Part shown: one piece after another, positions 44,177 through 52,253 of the stretch | Position numbering within the stretch: the stretch's first letter is position 1 | Layout of the letters: the number at the start of each line of letters is the position of its first letter | Translations under genes and position numbers: made by a program | The notes under the pieces: generated by a model | What the model was told of the DNA's origin: nothing | Databases searched by the model: none | What the model saw: only the letters and a program-made list of their open reading frames with translations | Source of the DNA: Alphaproteobacteria bacterium | Lineage (GTDB): Bacteria > Pseudomonadota > Alphaproteobacteria > Micropepsales > Micropepsaceae | Assembly (NCBI GenBank): GCA_016792565.1 | Contig: JAEUMK010000002.1 | Span: 1 to 64,000, forward strand | Direction of reading: 5' to 3' | DNA length: 64,000 nt

Positions 44177-45094
44177 TCAGCCGTCGTCGCCAAGATAGGG
44201 GGTGAGCGATTTCGCCGCGAAGTGCTGCCGCAGCGAACGATTCAGCTCCGCCCCGAAAAGGATCAGGATGGCGGTGAAGTAGAAGAAGACCATCGCCGCC
44301 GCGATGCCGCCAAGGCCGCCATAGACGACGTCGTAGCTGGCGAAATTGGCGAGATAGGCCGTGAATCCGGCCGCGAGCGCGAGCCACGTCAAGGTCGAGA
44401 CCAGGACGCCCGGCATGACGTCGTGGAGCCGCCGCCGCCCGCCGGGCAGCCAGAGATGGGCGATGCACAGCGCCAGGAACAGCGCCGCGCCGGCCGAGAG
44501 GTAATGGGTGAGGATGTTGTTCGCGACCGTCCCGGCCGCCTCGCGGGCATAATCGGGCAGGCTGGTCATCGCCACGGTCGAGACGATGGTCAGATAGCCG
44601 AGCAGCACCGCCAGTGCGACGACGCAGGCGATGATGCCCAGGCTCTCCAGGCGGCGGCGGACGATCGAGCGCGTCTCCAGCGTGTCGTAGGCGCGGTTGA
44701 GGCCGGTGCGCAGCGCCTCGACGCCGTTTGACGCGGACCACAGGGCGACGATCGCACCGACCGTCAGGAGCTGCGGGCTGCGGATCGACAACGCCTCGGT
44801 GAACGGCCGGGAGATCGCTCCGGCAATCTGTTCCGGTAGCGCACCGAAGGCCAGCGTGACTGCCTCTCTCGCCTCGCCCTCGGCGTCGAAGAAGGCCGCA
44901 AAGGCGATCAGGAAGATCAGGAAGGGGAACAGCGCCAGCAGGGTCGAGAAGGCCATGTAGCCGGCGATTTCGAAGCCGTCGTGAAGCAGCAGGCGTTCGA
45001 GCGCGTTGCGGATGGGCGCAAAGACGCCCCAGAGGCGCTGCAGGACCGCGCGCCAGCTTTCCGGCAGGATGTGACGCGGCGTCCGCAGGCGCAT
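44177..45094 (-). CDS. YihY/virulence factor BrkB family membrane protein
   Basis: A 305-residue inner-membrane protein with about six membrane segments. The family motifs are GYMAFSTLLALFPFLIFLIA, LWSASNGVEALRTGLNRAYD and VYGGLGGIAAAMVFFYFTAIL ending in LFGAELNR. YihY/BrkB proteins were once thought to be RNase BN; their real role is unknown. ATG 45094 starts 5 bases after the modB stop, the place where modC is usually found, so it is probably read with modA-modB. Confidence 0.93.
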   Translation of the reverse strand: MRLRTPRHILPESWRAVLQRLWGVFAPIRNALERLLLHDGFEIAGYMAFSTLLALFPFLIFLIAFAAFFDAEGEAREAVTLAFGALPEQIAGAISRPFTEALSIRSPQLLTVGAIVALWSASNGVEALRTGLNRAYDTLETRSIVRRRLESLGIIACVVALAVLLGYLTIVSTVAMTSLPDYAREAAGTVANNILTHYLSAGAALFLALCIAHLWLPGGRRRLHDVMPGVLVSTLTWLALAAGFTAYLANFASYDVVYGGLGGIAAAMVFFYFTAILILFGAELNRSLRQHFAAKSLTPYLGDDG

Positions 45095-45099
45095 GAGCG

Positions 45100-45801
45100 T
45101 CAGTCTAGCCGACCCGCGGCCCTTTTCGGAAGGCGGCGGACGAACCACTCCGACACGATGAGCGCGAGCACCGAGAGGGCGATCGCCATCAGCGTCAGCC
45201 GCAGCGCCTGCCACTCCCCGCCCGGGGTCTGGATCGCGGCGTAGATCGCCGTGGGAATGGTCTGGGTCTCGCCGGGAATGTTCGAGACGAAGGTGATCGT
45301 CGCGCCGAATTCGCCAAGGCTCTTGGCGAAGGCGAGCACCGCGCCGGCGACCACGCCGGGCATGGCCAGCGGCAGGGTGACGACCAGGAACGTGCGGATC
45401 CGCCCTGCCCCCAGGCTGCGGGCCGAGCGCTCGATCGCCGGATCGACCGATTCGATGGCGACACGGATCGTGCGCACGGCGAGCGGGAAGGCCATCACCG
45501 CCGAGGCCACCACCGCCCCCGTCCACTTGAAGGCGAGCACGATGCCGAACCAGCTTTCCAGCCATGCGCCGACCGGGCCGCGCCGTCCAAGCAGGATCAG
45601 CAGCAGGTAGCCGGTGACGACCGGCGGGACGACCAGCGGCAGGTGAACCAAAGCATCGACCAGCAGCTTGCCGGGAAAGTCGGTGCGCGCCAGCAGCCAG
45701 GCCACCGCAACGGCAAACGGCAGCACAACCAGCGTGCACCAGAAGGCGACGCGCAGGCTGAGGACGATCGCCTCCCACTCTGCCGCACCGAAGAGGTCCA
45801 T
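45100..45801 (-). CDS. modB: Molybdate ABC transporter permease ModB
   Basis: Inner-membrane permease of 233 residues with about five segments. The ATPase-docking EAA loop is RSLGAGRIRTFLVVTLPLAMPGV, and the molybdate-type segment AKSLGEFGATITFVSNIPGETQT is diagnostic. ATG 45801 overlaps the modA stop (TGATG). The expected ATPase gene modC is not next to it. Confidence 0.95.
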   Translation of the reverse strand: MDLFGAAEWEAIVLSLRVAFWCTLVVLPFAVAVAWLLARTDFPGKLLVDALVHLPLVVPPVVTGYLLLILLGRRGPVGAWLESWFGIVLAFKWTGAVVASAVMAFPLAVRTIRVAIESVDPAIERSARSLGAGRIRTFLVVTLPLAMPGVVAGAVLAFAKSLGEFGATITFVSNIPGETQTIPTAIYAAIQTPGGEWQALRLTLMAIALSVLALIVSEWFVRRLPKRAAGRLD

Positions 45802-46568
45802 CAACGCGCCGGTTTGCCGAATCCCGCCCCGGCGAAGATCGCGGTCGCGGCCTCGGCGCGCAAGTAGGCGAGGAACTGCGCCGAAGCCGCCGTCGCCGTT
45901 CGGGTGAGGGCGGCCGGGTAGAGGATCGGATCGTGGCTCGATGCCGGGAAGACGCCCAGCGTCTTCACTCTGGGCTCCGCCTTCGCGTCGGTGACATAGA
46001 CGATGCCGAGCGAGGCTTCGCCGGCGGCGACGAAGGCGAGCGCGGCGCGGACGTTCTCGGTGCGCGCGACATTTGCGGCGACGCCGTCCCAGACGCCCAG
46101 CGCCGTGAGCGCGGCCTTGCCGTACTTGCCGGCCGGCACGGCGTCCGGGTCGGCCATGGCGAGCTTGCCCTCGCCGAGCGCGGCGGCGATGGGGAAGCCT
46201 GCCGCCGGCGTCAGGGACAGCGTGCTGGCGACCGGCGCGATGAGGGCGAGTTCGTTCGCGAGGAGATCGATGCGGGTTTCCGGCCTGATCAGGCCCTTCT
46301 CCTGCAAGGCGTTCATCCAGTCCTCGTCGGCCGAGATGAAGATCTCGGCCGGTGCGCCTTCCTCGATCTGTTTGGCGAGCGCGTTCGAGCCCGCATAGGA
46401 AATCGTCACTTCAACGCCGCTTTCCGCCCTGAAGGCGGCCGCGGCCTCGTCGAGCGGGCCCTTGAGGCTGGCGGCGGCGAAGACGACCGGCCTTGCGGCT
46501 TGAGCGGCGCCGGCCGCCGGCGCCAGGGCGAGGATGCAGGTGGCGAGGAGCGCGAGAACGTACTTCAT
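45801..46568 (-). CDS. modA: Molybdate-binding periplasmic protein ModA
   Basis: Solute-binding protein of 255 residues with a signal peptide (YVLALLATCILALAPAAGAAQA). ModA features are VVFAAASLKGPLDEAAAAF, ISYAGSNALAKQIEEGAPAEIFISAD, MADPDAVPAGKYGKAALTALG and ASLGIVYVTDA, which contribute the oxyanion-binding Ser/Tyr residues. It captures molybdate (or tungstate) for ModB. A ModE-type operator lies 20-44 bases upstream, so repression by ModE-molybdate is likely. Confidence 0.96.
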   Translation of the reverse strand: MKYVLALLATCILALAPAAGAAQAARPVVFAAASLKGPLDEAAAAFRAESGVEVTISYAGSNALAKQIEEGAPAEIFISADEDWMNALQEKGLIRPETRIDLLANELALIAPVASTLSLTPAAGFPIAAALGEGKLAMADPDAVPAGKYGKAALTALGVWDGVAANVARTENVRAALAFVAAGEASLGIVYVTDAKAEPRVKTLGVFPASSHDPILYPAALTRTATAASAQFLAYLRAEAATAIFAGAGFGKPAR

Positions 46569-46588
46569 GAGTCGCCATCCGGTCTTGC

Positions 46589-46612
46589 CGTTATATCCTT
46601 CCGTATATAGCG
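46589..46612. promoter_or_regulatory. ModE operator
   Basis: CGTTATAT-N7-TATATAGCG is an almost perfect inverted repeat matching the known ModE-binding form (CGyTATAT...TATATArCG). It lies between divergent modA and modE and ends 7 bases before the modE start, so it should control both genes. Confidence 0.88.
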
Positions 46613-46619
46613 TCAGTCC

Positions 46620-46958
46620 ATGCCAACGCTATCCATTCGAGTCGATCTCAGGCCCGGCGCGTCGATCGGTCCCGGCAAGGCACGGCTGCTGGAACTGATC
46701 GCCGAGACCGGCTCGATCTCGGCCGCGGCGCGGGCGATGGAGATGTCCTATCGCCGCGCCTGGCTGCTGATCGACGATCTCAAGGCGGTGTTCGGCGAGG
46801 CCGTCGTCGAGACGGCCGCCGGCGGTGCCAAGGGGGGCGGGGCGCACCTGACGCGGCGCGGCCGGACGGTGCTCGACGCCTTTCGCCGCGTTGAACGCGC
46901 AGCGGCCAAGGCGGCGGCGCGCGAGATCGCCCGCATGACGCTGGCGGATGCGGCATGA
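46620..46958 (+). CDS. modE: ModE-type winged-helix regulator, DNA-binding domain only
   Basis: A 112-residue LysR-like winged-helix protein of the ModE N-terminal type: ARLLELIAETGSISAAARAMEMSYRRAWLLIDDLKAVFGEAVVET followed by GGGAHLTRRGRTVLDAFRRVE. It lacks the C-terminal TOBE/molybdate-binding domains of full ModE, so how it senses molybdate is unclear. The ATG lies just 7 bases after the operator and no ribosome site is visible; the transcript may be leaderless or the start may differ slightly. It diverges from modA. Confidence 0.9.
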   Translation: MPTLSIRVDLRPGASIGPGKARLLELIAETGSISAAARAMEMSYRRAWLLIDDLKAVFGEAVVETAAGGAKGGGAHLTRRGRTVLDAFRRVERAAAKAAAREIARMTLADAA

Positions 46959-47074
46959 AGCGCCCGGCGGCGCATGCCTCGGACGCGACCTGCCCCGCCC
47001 GATAGCGCCGCCGCTTCCCCCGGCACGGCCTGAACCTCTACACTCGCATCCATTGCGATGATCGAGGGGCGAGC

Positions 47075-48016
47075 GTGACCAGGAAGATCGGAATCATGTC
47101 CAGGCCGCTCTTGGGCCTCATGCGGCGCGCCGGCGGCGCCTACGATCTGGTCAGCCGCGACGACTACGACAGCGACGCGGCCATGGCGGCCGCGCATCCC
47201 GACCTCGCGGCCCTGCTGGTGATGGGCGGGCGCGAGCTGCCGCACGCAACGGTTGAGGCCATGCCGCGACTCGGCCTGATCTGCTGCTTCGGGGTCGGCT
47301 ATGACGGCATCGACATCGCCCATGCCCGGTCGCGCGGCGTCACGGTCACCAATTGCCCCAACGTCAACAACGAGGATGTCGCCGACCATGCGCTCGGCCT
47401 CTTCATCGCGCTCGTGCGCGACATCGTGCGCGGGCACGAGCGCGTCGTGGGCGGGGGCTGGGAACGCGGCGACCGCGGCGCCCTGGGGCCTTCGCTGCGC
47501 CAGCTGAAGGCGGGGATCGTCGGCATGGGCGCCATCGGCCGGTCCATCGCGCAACGGCTGCCGGGTTTCGGCGTGACTGTCGCGTGGTGGGGCCCTAACC
47601 CCAAGCCCGACATCGCCTTTCCGCGAGCGGCCAGCATCCTCCACCTCGCCCGCGACCGCGATGTCATCTTCATGGCGGGACGTGCCGACGAGACCAGCCG
47701 GGGGATCATCTCGGCCGAGGTGATCGATGCGATCGGCCCCAAGGGCTATCTCATCAACGTCTCGCGCGGGTTCACAGTTGATGAGGACGCCCTGATCGCG
47801 GCGCTGAAGAACGGCAGGCTTGCGGGCGCCGCGTTGGACGTGTTCCTGGAAGAACCGACCCCCGCCGCCCGATGGGCAGACGTTCCGAATGTCGTGCTGA
47901 CGCCCCACGTCGCCGGCGGCGGGCGCGGGGCGATCGAGGCGCAGACACAGCTGGTGCTCGAGAACTTGGCGCTCTACTTCGCCGGGCAGCCGGTCAAAAC
48001 GCCTGTTGCGGCGTGA
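47075..48016 (+). CDS. D-isomer-specific 2-hydroxyacid dehydrogenase
   Basis: NAD(P)-dependent 2-hydroxyacid dehydrogenase of 313 residues (GTG start with GAGGGG upstream), resembling glyoxylate/hydroxypyruvate reductases. The Rossmann loop is GIVGMGAIGRSIAQRL; the catalytic Arg is in MAGRADETSRG, Glu in LDVFLEEPTP and His in TPHVAGGGRGA. The N-terminal catalytic domain has CCFGVGYDGIDIAHARSRGV. It may use hydroxypyruvate or glyoxylate; the substrate is not certain. It stands alone. Confidence 0.93.
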   Translation: MTRKIGIMSRPLLGLMRRAGGAYDLVSRDDYDSDAAMAAAHPDLAALLVMGGRELPHATVEAMPRLGLICCFGVGYDGIDIAHARSRGVTVTNCPNVNNEDVADHALGLFIALVRDIVRGHERVVGGGWERGDRGALGPSLRQLKAGIVGMGAIGRSIAQRLPGFGVTVAWWGPNPKPDIAFPRAASILHLARDRDVIFMAGRADETSRGIISAEVIDAIGPKGYLINVSRGFTVDEDALIAALKNGRLAGAALDVFLEEPTPAARWADVPNVVLTPHVAGGGRGAIEAQTQLVLENLALYFAGQPVKTPVAA

Positions 48017-48058
48017 GCCGCGCGCTATAAAGCGACGAATGCCACTCCCGGAGCTGCG

Positions 48059-48898
48059 ATGATGCCAACGACCGGCGCGCCAACGCGCGCCCGCTATGAA
48101 CTTGATAACTCACTTCAGCTCACCTTGGGCGAGAATGGTGCCTGGCAGGGCGCGACCAGTCCCGGCTACGGCAACCGGGTCGGGCCTTATGGTGGCTGGA
48201 TCGCCGCGTTGCTGATGAAGGCGATTCTCGAGCAGGGACCACAGGGCGAGCCGCTAAGCCTGACGGTGACCTTCCTTGGCGGATGCGCTGACGGCGCCTT
48301 GAATGGCTCGACGCGGCTGCTGCGCCGCAGCCGCACCAACGAGCACTGGACCGCCGAGTTCAGCGACTGCAGCGGCGCCGCGGTGGCGCATGCCGTCGCG
48401 ACGTTCGGACTGCGCCGTCCGACCGTGCCGATGGGCAGCATGAAGCCCCCTGCCCCCGCTCCGCGACCCGAAGAGGTCCCTGAGCGGCCGAGTTTCGGGG
48501 GCCGCGGCCCGGCCTTCTTCAATCGCTACGATGCGCGACAATTCGTCGGCCTGCCGTTCAAGAAGAACCCGACGGCCGAAAGCCGCGCCTGGATCAGGGA
48601 TGCGGACGGCCGGCCGCTCGACTGGATTTCGCTCGCCGCCCATGCCGACGCGCCTGTGCCGCGGGCTTTCCTGGTGAGCGGGACGCCGAGCGGCATCGCA
48701 ACGATGACCATGTCTGTCTATTTCCACGCTACGCCCGAGGCCTTCGCGGAAGCCGGCGGGGACTTCATCCTGGTCGAGTCGGACTGCCGCGCTGGGCATG
48801 ACGGGTTCCACGATCAGACGGCACTGCTGTGGACCGCATCGGGCAAACTGCTTGCGACCTCCGAACAGGTCGTCTGGTACAATTTGAAGCCGGAGTGA
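48059..48898 (+). CDS. Acyl-CoA thioesterase-like protein (double hotdog fold)
   Basis: A 279-residue protein resembling TesB-like thioesterases, with two hotdog domains. The first contains YGNRVGPYGGWIAALLMKAIL, LTVTFLGGCADGAL and EHWTAEFSDCSGAAVAHAVATFG; the second, AAHADAPVPRAFLVSG and CRAGHDGFHDQTALLWTASGKLLATSEQVVWY. Members hydrolyse acyl-CoA. There are two adjacent ATG codons (48059 and 48062) and either may be used. The gene stands alone after the dehydrogenase gene. Confidence 0.85.
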   Translation: MMPTTGAPTRARYELDNSLQLTLGENGAWQGATSPGYGNRVGPYGGWIAALLMKAILEQGPQGEPLSLTVTFLGGCADGALNGSTRLLRRSRTNEHWTAEFSDCSGAAVAHAVATFGLRRPTVPMGSMKPPAPAPRPEEVPERPSFGGRGPAFFNRYDARQFVGLPFKKNPTAESRAWIRDADGRPLDWISLAAHADAPVPRAFLVSGTPSGIATMTMSVYFHATPEAFAEAGGDFILVESDCRAGHDGFHDQTALLWTASGKLLATSEQVVWYNLKPE

Positions 48899-48911
48899 AA
48901 CCCGGAGCTTG

Positions 48912-48930
48912 ATTATCGTGTTGCGATAAT
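48912..48930. promoter_or_regulatory. Perfect inverted-repeat operator before the DUF2975/XRE pair
   Basis: ATTATCG-TGTTG-CGATAAT is a perfect 7-base inverted repeat with a 5-base spacer, 39 bases before the DUF2975 start. It is a likely binding site for the XRE protein encoded two genes down. Confidence 0.6.
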
Positions 48931-48969
48931 TTATAGCTGCCCCTCGATACTCGGATCGAAGGAGAGATC

Positions 48970-49515
48970 ATGACCGATGCATGGACGGCAACCGCCGAGA
49001 AGGCAGCGGAGAGGGCCAGAACGCTGCGGCCGATCGCGATCACGCTGTTTGCGATCGGGATGGCGATGATCGCCAATGACGTGGTGCCGGTCTCGCGCGA
49101 ATGTTTCGACGTCCTGATCGACGGGCAAAGGCAGTTCTCGGCGCTCTGCGTTCTTCAGAAAGTCGGGCCGCGACTCATCCTGGCCGGGCCGGCGATCGCC
49201 TTGGTCTGGGCGCTGTGGGAGGCCCAGTCCTATCTGAAGCGCGTCGAGGACGGCGCGGTCTGGGCGCCGGCGACGATGAAGCTGTTCGGGCGCATCGGCG
49301 AGTGCCTGATCGCGGCGGCGGTCTGGAGCGCACTGTTCGCCCCGACCCTGATCGCGTGGGTCAATGAGCGCGGCGGGCCGCTGGCTTGGCAGCTCGACGC
49401 CCCCATCGTGACGCTGGCCGGTCTCGGCATCATCCTGATCGCCATTGCGCGGGTGCTGGGCGACGTCCTGACGGTCGCCGGGCAGGTCAAGTCCGACAAC
49501 GACGAGATCGTCTAG
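48970..49515 (+). CDS. DUF2975 family membrane protein
   Basis: A 181-residue protein with four membrane segments (IAITLFAIGMAMIANDVV; LILAGPAIALVWALWEAQSY; GECLIAAAVWSALFAPTLIAW; VTLAGLGIILIAIARVLGDVLTVA). The length and layout, plus a small XRE gene 4 bases downstream, match the DUF2975/YozG-type pairs found in many bacteria. GGAGAG is the ribosome site. The function is unknown; the pair probably autoregulates through the inverted repeat upstream. Confidence 0.85.
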   Translation: MTDAWTATAEKAAERARTLRPIAITLFAIGMAMIANDVVPVSRECFDVLIDGQRQFSALCVLQKVGPRLILAGPAIALVWALWEAQSYLKRVEDGAVWAPATMKLFGRIGECLIAAAVWSALFAPTLIAWVNERGGPLAWQLDAPIVTLAGLGIILIAIARVLGDVLTVAGQVKSDNDEIV

Positions 49516-49519
49516 CGCC

Positions 49520-49732
49520 ATGGCGATCGTCGTCAGGCTCGACGTGATGCTGGCGCTGCGCAAGCGCCGGGCCAAGGACCTCGCCGCCGAGATCGGCATC
49601 ACCGAAGCCAATCTGTCGCTGCTGCGTACCGGCAAGGTGAAGGGCATCCGCTTCGAGACACTGGATGCGATCTGCAAAGCTCTCGACTGCCAGCCGGGGG
49701 ATCTGCTCGAATATGCGGCCGGCGAAGGCTAG
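49520..49732 (+). CDS. Small XRE-family HTH regulator (YozG-like)
   Basis: A 70-residue Cro/C1-type helix-turn-helix protein: VVRLDVMLALRKRRAKDLAAEIGITEANLSLLRTGKVKGIRFETLDAICKAL is the HTH domain, followed by DCQPGDLLEY, the standard end of this small subgroup. It is coupled to the DUF2975 gene. Confidence 0.93.
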   Translation: MAIVVRLDVMLALRKRRAKDLAAEIGITEANLSLLRTGKVKGIRFETLDAICKALDCQPGDLLEYAAGEG

Positions 49733-49744
49733 CGCCGCCTGCCG

Positions 49745-50011
49745 TCAGTCCACGCTGAGGTCGCCGTCCTTGATGATCACGTCGTCGTCGCCCTCGGCAT
49801 CGATCTCGCCCACATCCTCCACGATGATGGTACAGGCGTCCGAGCAGATGCCGCCCTTGGTGGTGCCGCCCGAGATCGAGGCGCTCATGGTGGACGAACC
49901 GGTCTTCACCTTGATCGCATAGGTCTGGCTGTCCTTGTTGATCAGGTCGACAGCCATCGCCGTGCCGCAGAGCAGGACAGCGGCGAGGGTGCCGGTGGCC
50001 AGGTTCTTCAT
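49745..50011 (-). CDS. Small secreted acidic protein, unknown
   Basis: An 88-residue product with a clear signal peptide (MKNLATGTLAAVLLCGTAMA). The mature part of about 68 residues has two cysteines (GGICSDACTIIVED), which may form a disulfide, and an acidic Asp/Glu end (GEIDAEGDDDVIIKDGDLSVD). A beta-rich, periplasmic protein is likely. No family is recognised. ATG 50011 is chosen because it gives the signal peptide. It is 63 bases downstream of the CSD/DUF1294 gene on the same strand. Confidence 0.75.
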   Translation of the reverse strand: MKNLATGTLAAVLLCGTAMAVDLINKDSQTYAIKVKTGSSTMSASISGGTTKGGICSDACTIIVEDVGEIDAEGDDDVIIKDGDLSVD

Positions 50012-50074
50012 GACGATTCTCCGTTTCCTCCAGCGCATCATCACTACCCAGCGCGCGCCCGGCAAGCGGTCGAT

Positions 50075-50713
50075 TCAGGGAAAGCGAATCATGCCGCTCA
50101 GGACAGCCGTCAGCAGCAGGGCGTGCGTCAGGAAGATCAGGCGCGTGATGTAGCGGAAGGAGAGCTTGCGCGTCTTGTGGCGGAAGACGTGCTGCGCGAA
50201 CAGACCGCCGGCGATGCCGAAGAGGATGTCCGACAGGTGCAGCGACATCTCGCGCACCCGAAGGCGGCCTTCGACCGCATAGCGCTTGTCGACCCAGTAG
50301 AGGAGACCCGAGACGATGCCCATCCCGGCATAGAGCCCGGCCACCCAGGCCGGCGCCCGGCCTGCGACGACCGCAGCGGCGACGACAAGGAGGAGCGCTA
50401 CGGCGGCTGCAAGCCGCGAGACGTCGAGCGCCGAGAGGCGCTCCTTGGATGCTCGTGACGCCGGCGCGCGGGGCGGCTGGGCGGGCGGCGCGCCGACGAT
50501 CTGGATGTCTGTTGCGGCCGCTCGGCCGTTGCGGCCCTCGGCGAGGACAAAGGTCACGCGGTCGCCGATCGCCGGTCGGACATGGCGGGCGCGCAGGAAC
50601 TTGGCGTGCACGAAGATGTCGCCGCCGACCGAGGGGGCGGCGGCAAAGCCGAACCCCTTCTCGTCGTCCCACGAGACGATCTCGCCTTCGATGCGTGTGC
50701 TTGCTTCGGTCAC
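50075..50713 (-). CDS. Cold-shock-domain/DUF1294 fusion membrane protein
   Basis: A 212-residue protein (GTG start). Residues about 5-70 form a cold-shock-type OB fold (GEIVSWDDEKGFGFAAA, DIFVHAKFL) that would bind nucleic acid, and about 95-212 the DUF1294 membrane domain with roughly four segments (YWVDKRYAVEGRLRVREMSL). This fusion is a known architecture of unknown function. Confidence 0.92.
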   Translation of the reverse strand: MTEASTRIEGEIVSWDDEKGFGFAAAPSVGGDIFVHAKFLRARHVRPAIGDRVTFVLAEGRNGRAAATDIQIVGAPPAQPPRAPASRASKERLSALDVSRLAAAVALLLVVAAAVVAGRAPAWVAGLYAGMGIVSGLLYWVDKRYAVEGRLRVREMSLHLSDILFGIAGGLFAQHVFRHKTRKLSFRYITRLIFLTHALLLTAVLSGMIRFP

Positions 50714-50903
50714 GGCGCGCGGTGAATAGCCGAGCCGGGCGGCCGCGTCGATCTTGGAGATGCGTCATCGGGATCGCGAGGCCATCCGCCCCGGCCGCAA
50801 TGCTGCAGCGCGAGACGAGATCGGCCGACATGGCTGGCGCAGCGCTGCTCCGCGCGTCTAAGCTGTCTCGATCGACATCGAATAACGCAAGGGAAACGCC
50901 CAG

Positions 50904-52178
50904 ATGGACTTTTCGATCCCCCCGCACGTCAAGGACCTCCTGGCCCAGATGGACGCCTTCATCGAGGCCGAGATCAAACCGCTCCAGGCGCAGGACGACA
51001 ACGAGCGCTTCTTCGACCACCGCCGCGAACACGCTCGCACCGACTGGGACAACGACGGCAAGCCGCGCCACGATTGGGAGGAGCTGCTGCGCGAGATGCG
51101 CCGCCGCGCCGATCGCGCCGGCTTCCTGCGCCTCGCGCTGCCCGAGGAATACGGCGGCAGGAACATCGGCAATCTGGCGATGGCGATCATCCGCGAGCAC
51201 CTGGCCGCCAAGGGGCTTGGCCTCCACAACGATCTCCAGAACGAGAGTTCGATCGTCGGCAATTTCCCGCAGATCCTGATGTTCCGCGACTTCGGCCGCC
51301 CGGGCCAGGCCGAGGAGTGGATCAAGGGCGCCCTCGCCGGCACGCACCGCGCCGCCTTCGGTCTCACCGAGCCTGAACACGGCTCGGACGCCACCTGGAT
51401 GGAGACCAACGCCGTCAAGGACGGCGACGGCTGGATCATCAACGGCGCCAAGATGTGGAACACCGGCGTGCACGTTGCCAGCCACGACATGGTGTTCTGC
51501 CGGACCAGCGGCAAGGCCGGCGACGCCAAGGGCATCTCCTGCTTCCTGGTGCCGATGGATGCACCCGGCGTCAACGTCGAGTTCTACTACTGGACGTTCA
51601 ACATGCCGACCGACCACGCGCATGTGACGTTCAAGAACGTCCGCGTGCCGGACGAGGCTCTGTTCGGGCCGCTCGACGACGGCCTGCGGCTCGCCCGGCA
51701 CTTCGTTCACGAGAACCGCATCCGCCAGGCGGCCTCGTCGCTGGGCGCGGGCGTCTATTGCCTCAACGAGGCGATCGACTACTCGAACGTGCGCAAGCCG
51801 TTCGGCAAGAAGCTGTCGTCGAACCAGGCGATCCAGTTCCCGACGGTCGAGCTGATGACCCAGGCCGAGATGCTGCGCCTGCTCATTCAGAAGACGGCGT
51901 GGGAAATGGACCAGATGACCGGCCCGGAGATCCAGGTCCAACTCTCCGACAAGGTTTCGATGTGCAATTACTGGGCGAACCGCTTCTGCTGCGAGGCGGC
52001 CGACTGGGCGATGCAGGTACACGGCGGCATGGGCTATTCGCGCCACAAGCCGTTCGAGCACATCTATCGCCACCACCGCCGCTATCGCATCACGGAAGGC
52101 TCGGAACAGATCCAGATGCGCAACGTGGCGGGCCATCTGTTCGGGTTCCTCGGCAAGAACGCCAAACGCGATCACTAG
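50904..52178 (+). CDS. Acyl-CoA dehydrogenase
   Basis: FAD-dependent dehydrogenase of 424 residues that introduces a double bond next to the thioester of an acyl-CoA. The N-terminal helical domain has LALPEEYGGRNIGNLAMAII, the middle domain FGLTEPEHGSDATWMETNAV and WIINGAKMWNTGVHVASHD, and the C-terminal domain VHGGMGYSRHKPFEHIYRHHRRYRITEGSEQIQMRNVAG. The position near the end (TEGSEQIQ) is consistent with the ACAD family, but the base residue was not assigned. It precedes two divergent-facing MFS genes and may use the same nutrients as mmsAB. Confidence 0.94.
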   Translation: MDFSIPPHVKDLLAQMDAFIEAEIKPLQAQDDNERFFDHRREHARTDWDNDGKPRHDWEELLREMRRRADRAGFLRLALPEEYGGRNIGNLAMAIIREHLAAKGLGLHNDLQNESSIVGNFPQILMFRDFGRPGQAEEWIKGALAGTHRAAFGLTEPEHGSDATWMETNAVKDGDGWIINGAKMWNTGVHVASHDMVFCRTSGKAGDAKGISCFLVPMDAPGVNVEFYYWTFNMPTDHAHVTFKNVRVPDEALFGPLDDGLRLARHFVHENRIRQAASSLGAGVYCLNEAIDYSNVRKPFGKKLSSNQAIQFPTVELMTQAEMLRLLIQKTAWEMDQMTGPEIQVQLSDKVSMCNYWANRFCCEAADWAMQVHGGMGYSRHKPFEHIYRHHRRYRITEGSEQIQMRNVAGHLFGFLGKNAKRDH

Positions 52179-52253
52179 GCCTGCGCGCAGCAGGACGCGC
52201 CAGGGCAAAGTCGATTGGGCGGTGGAGCGATCCGCCGCTCCTTCCCTGTCCGA

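Noticed and set aside
44177-45778. A modB-YihY fusion frame
   Set aside because: The upstream part is out of frame with the real modB, and YihY has its own start at 45094.
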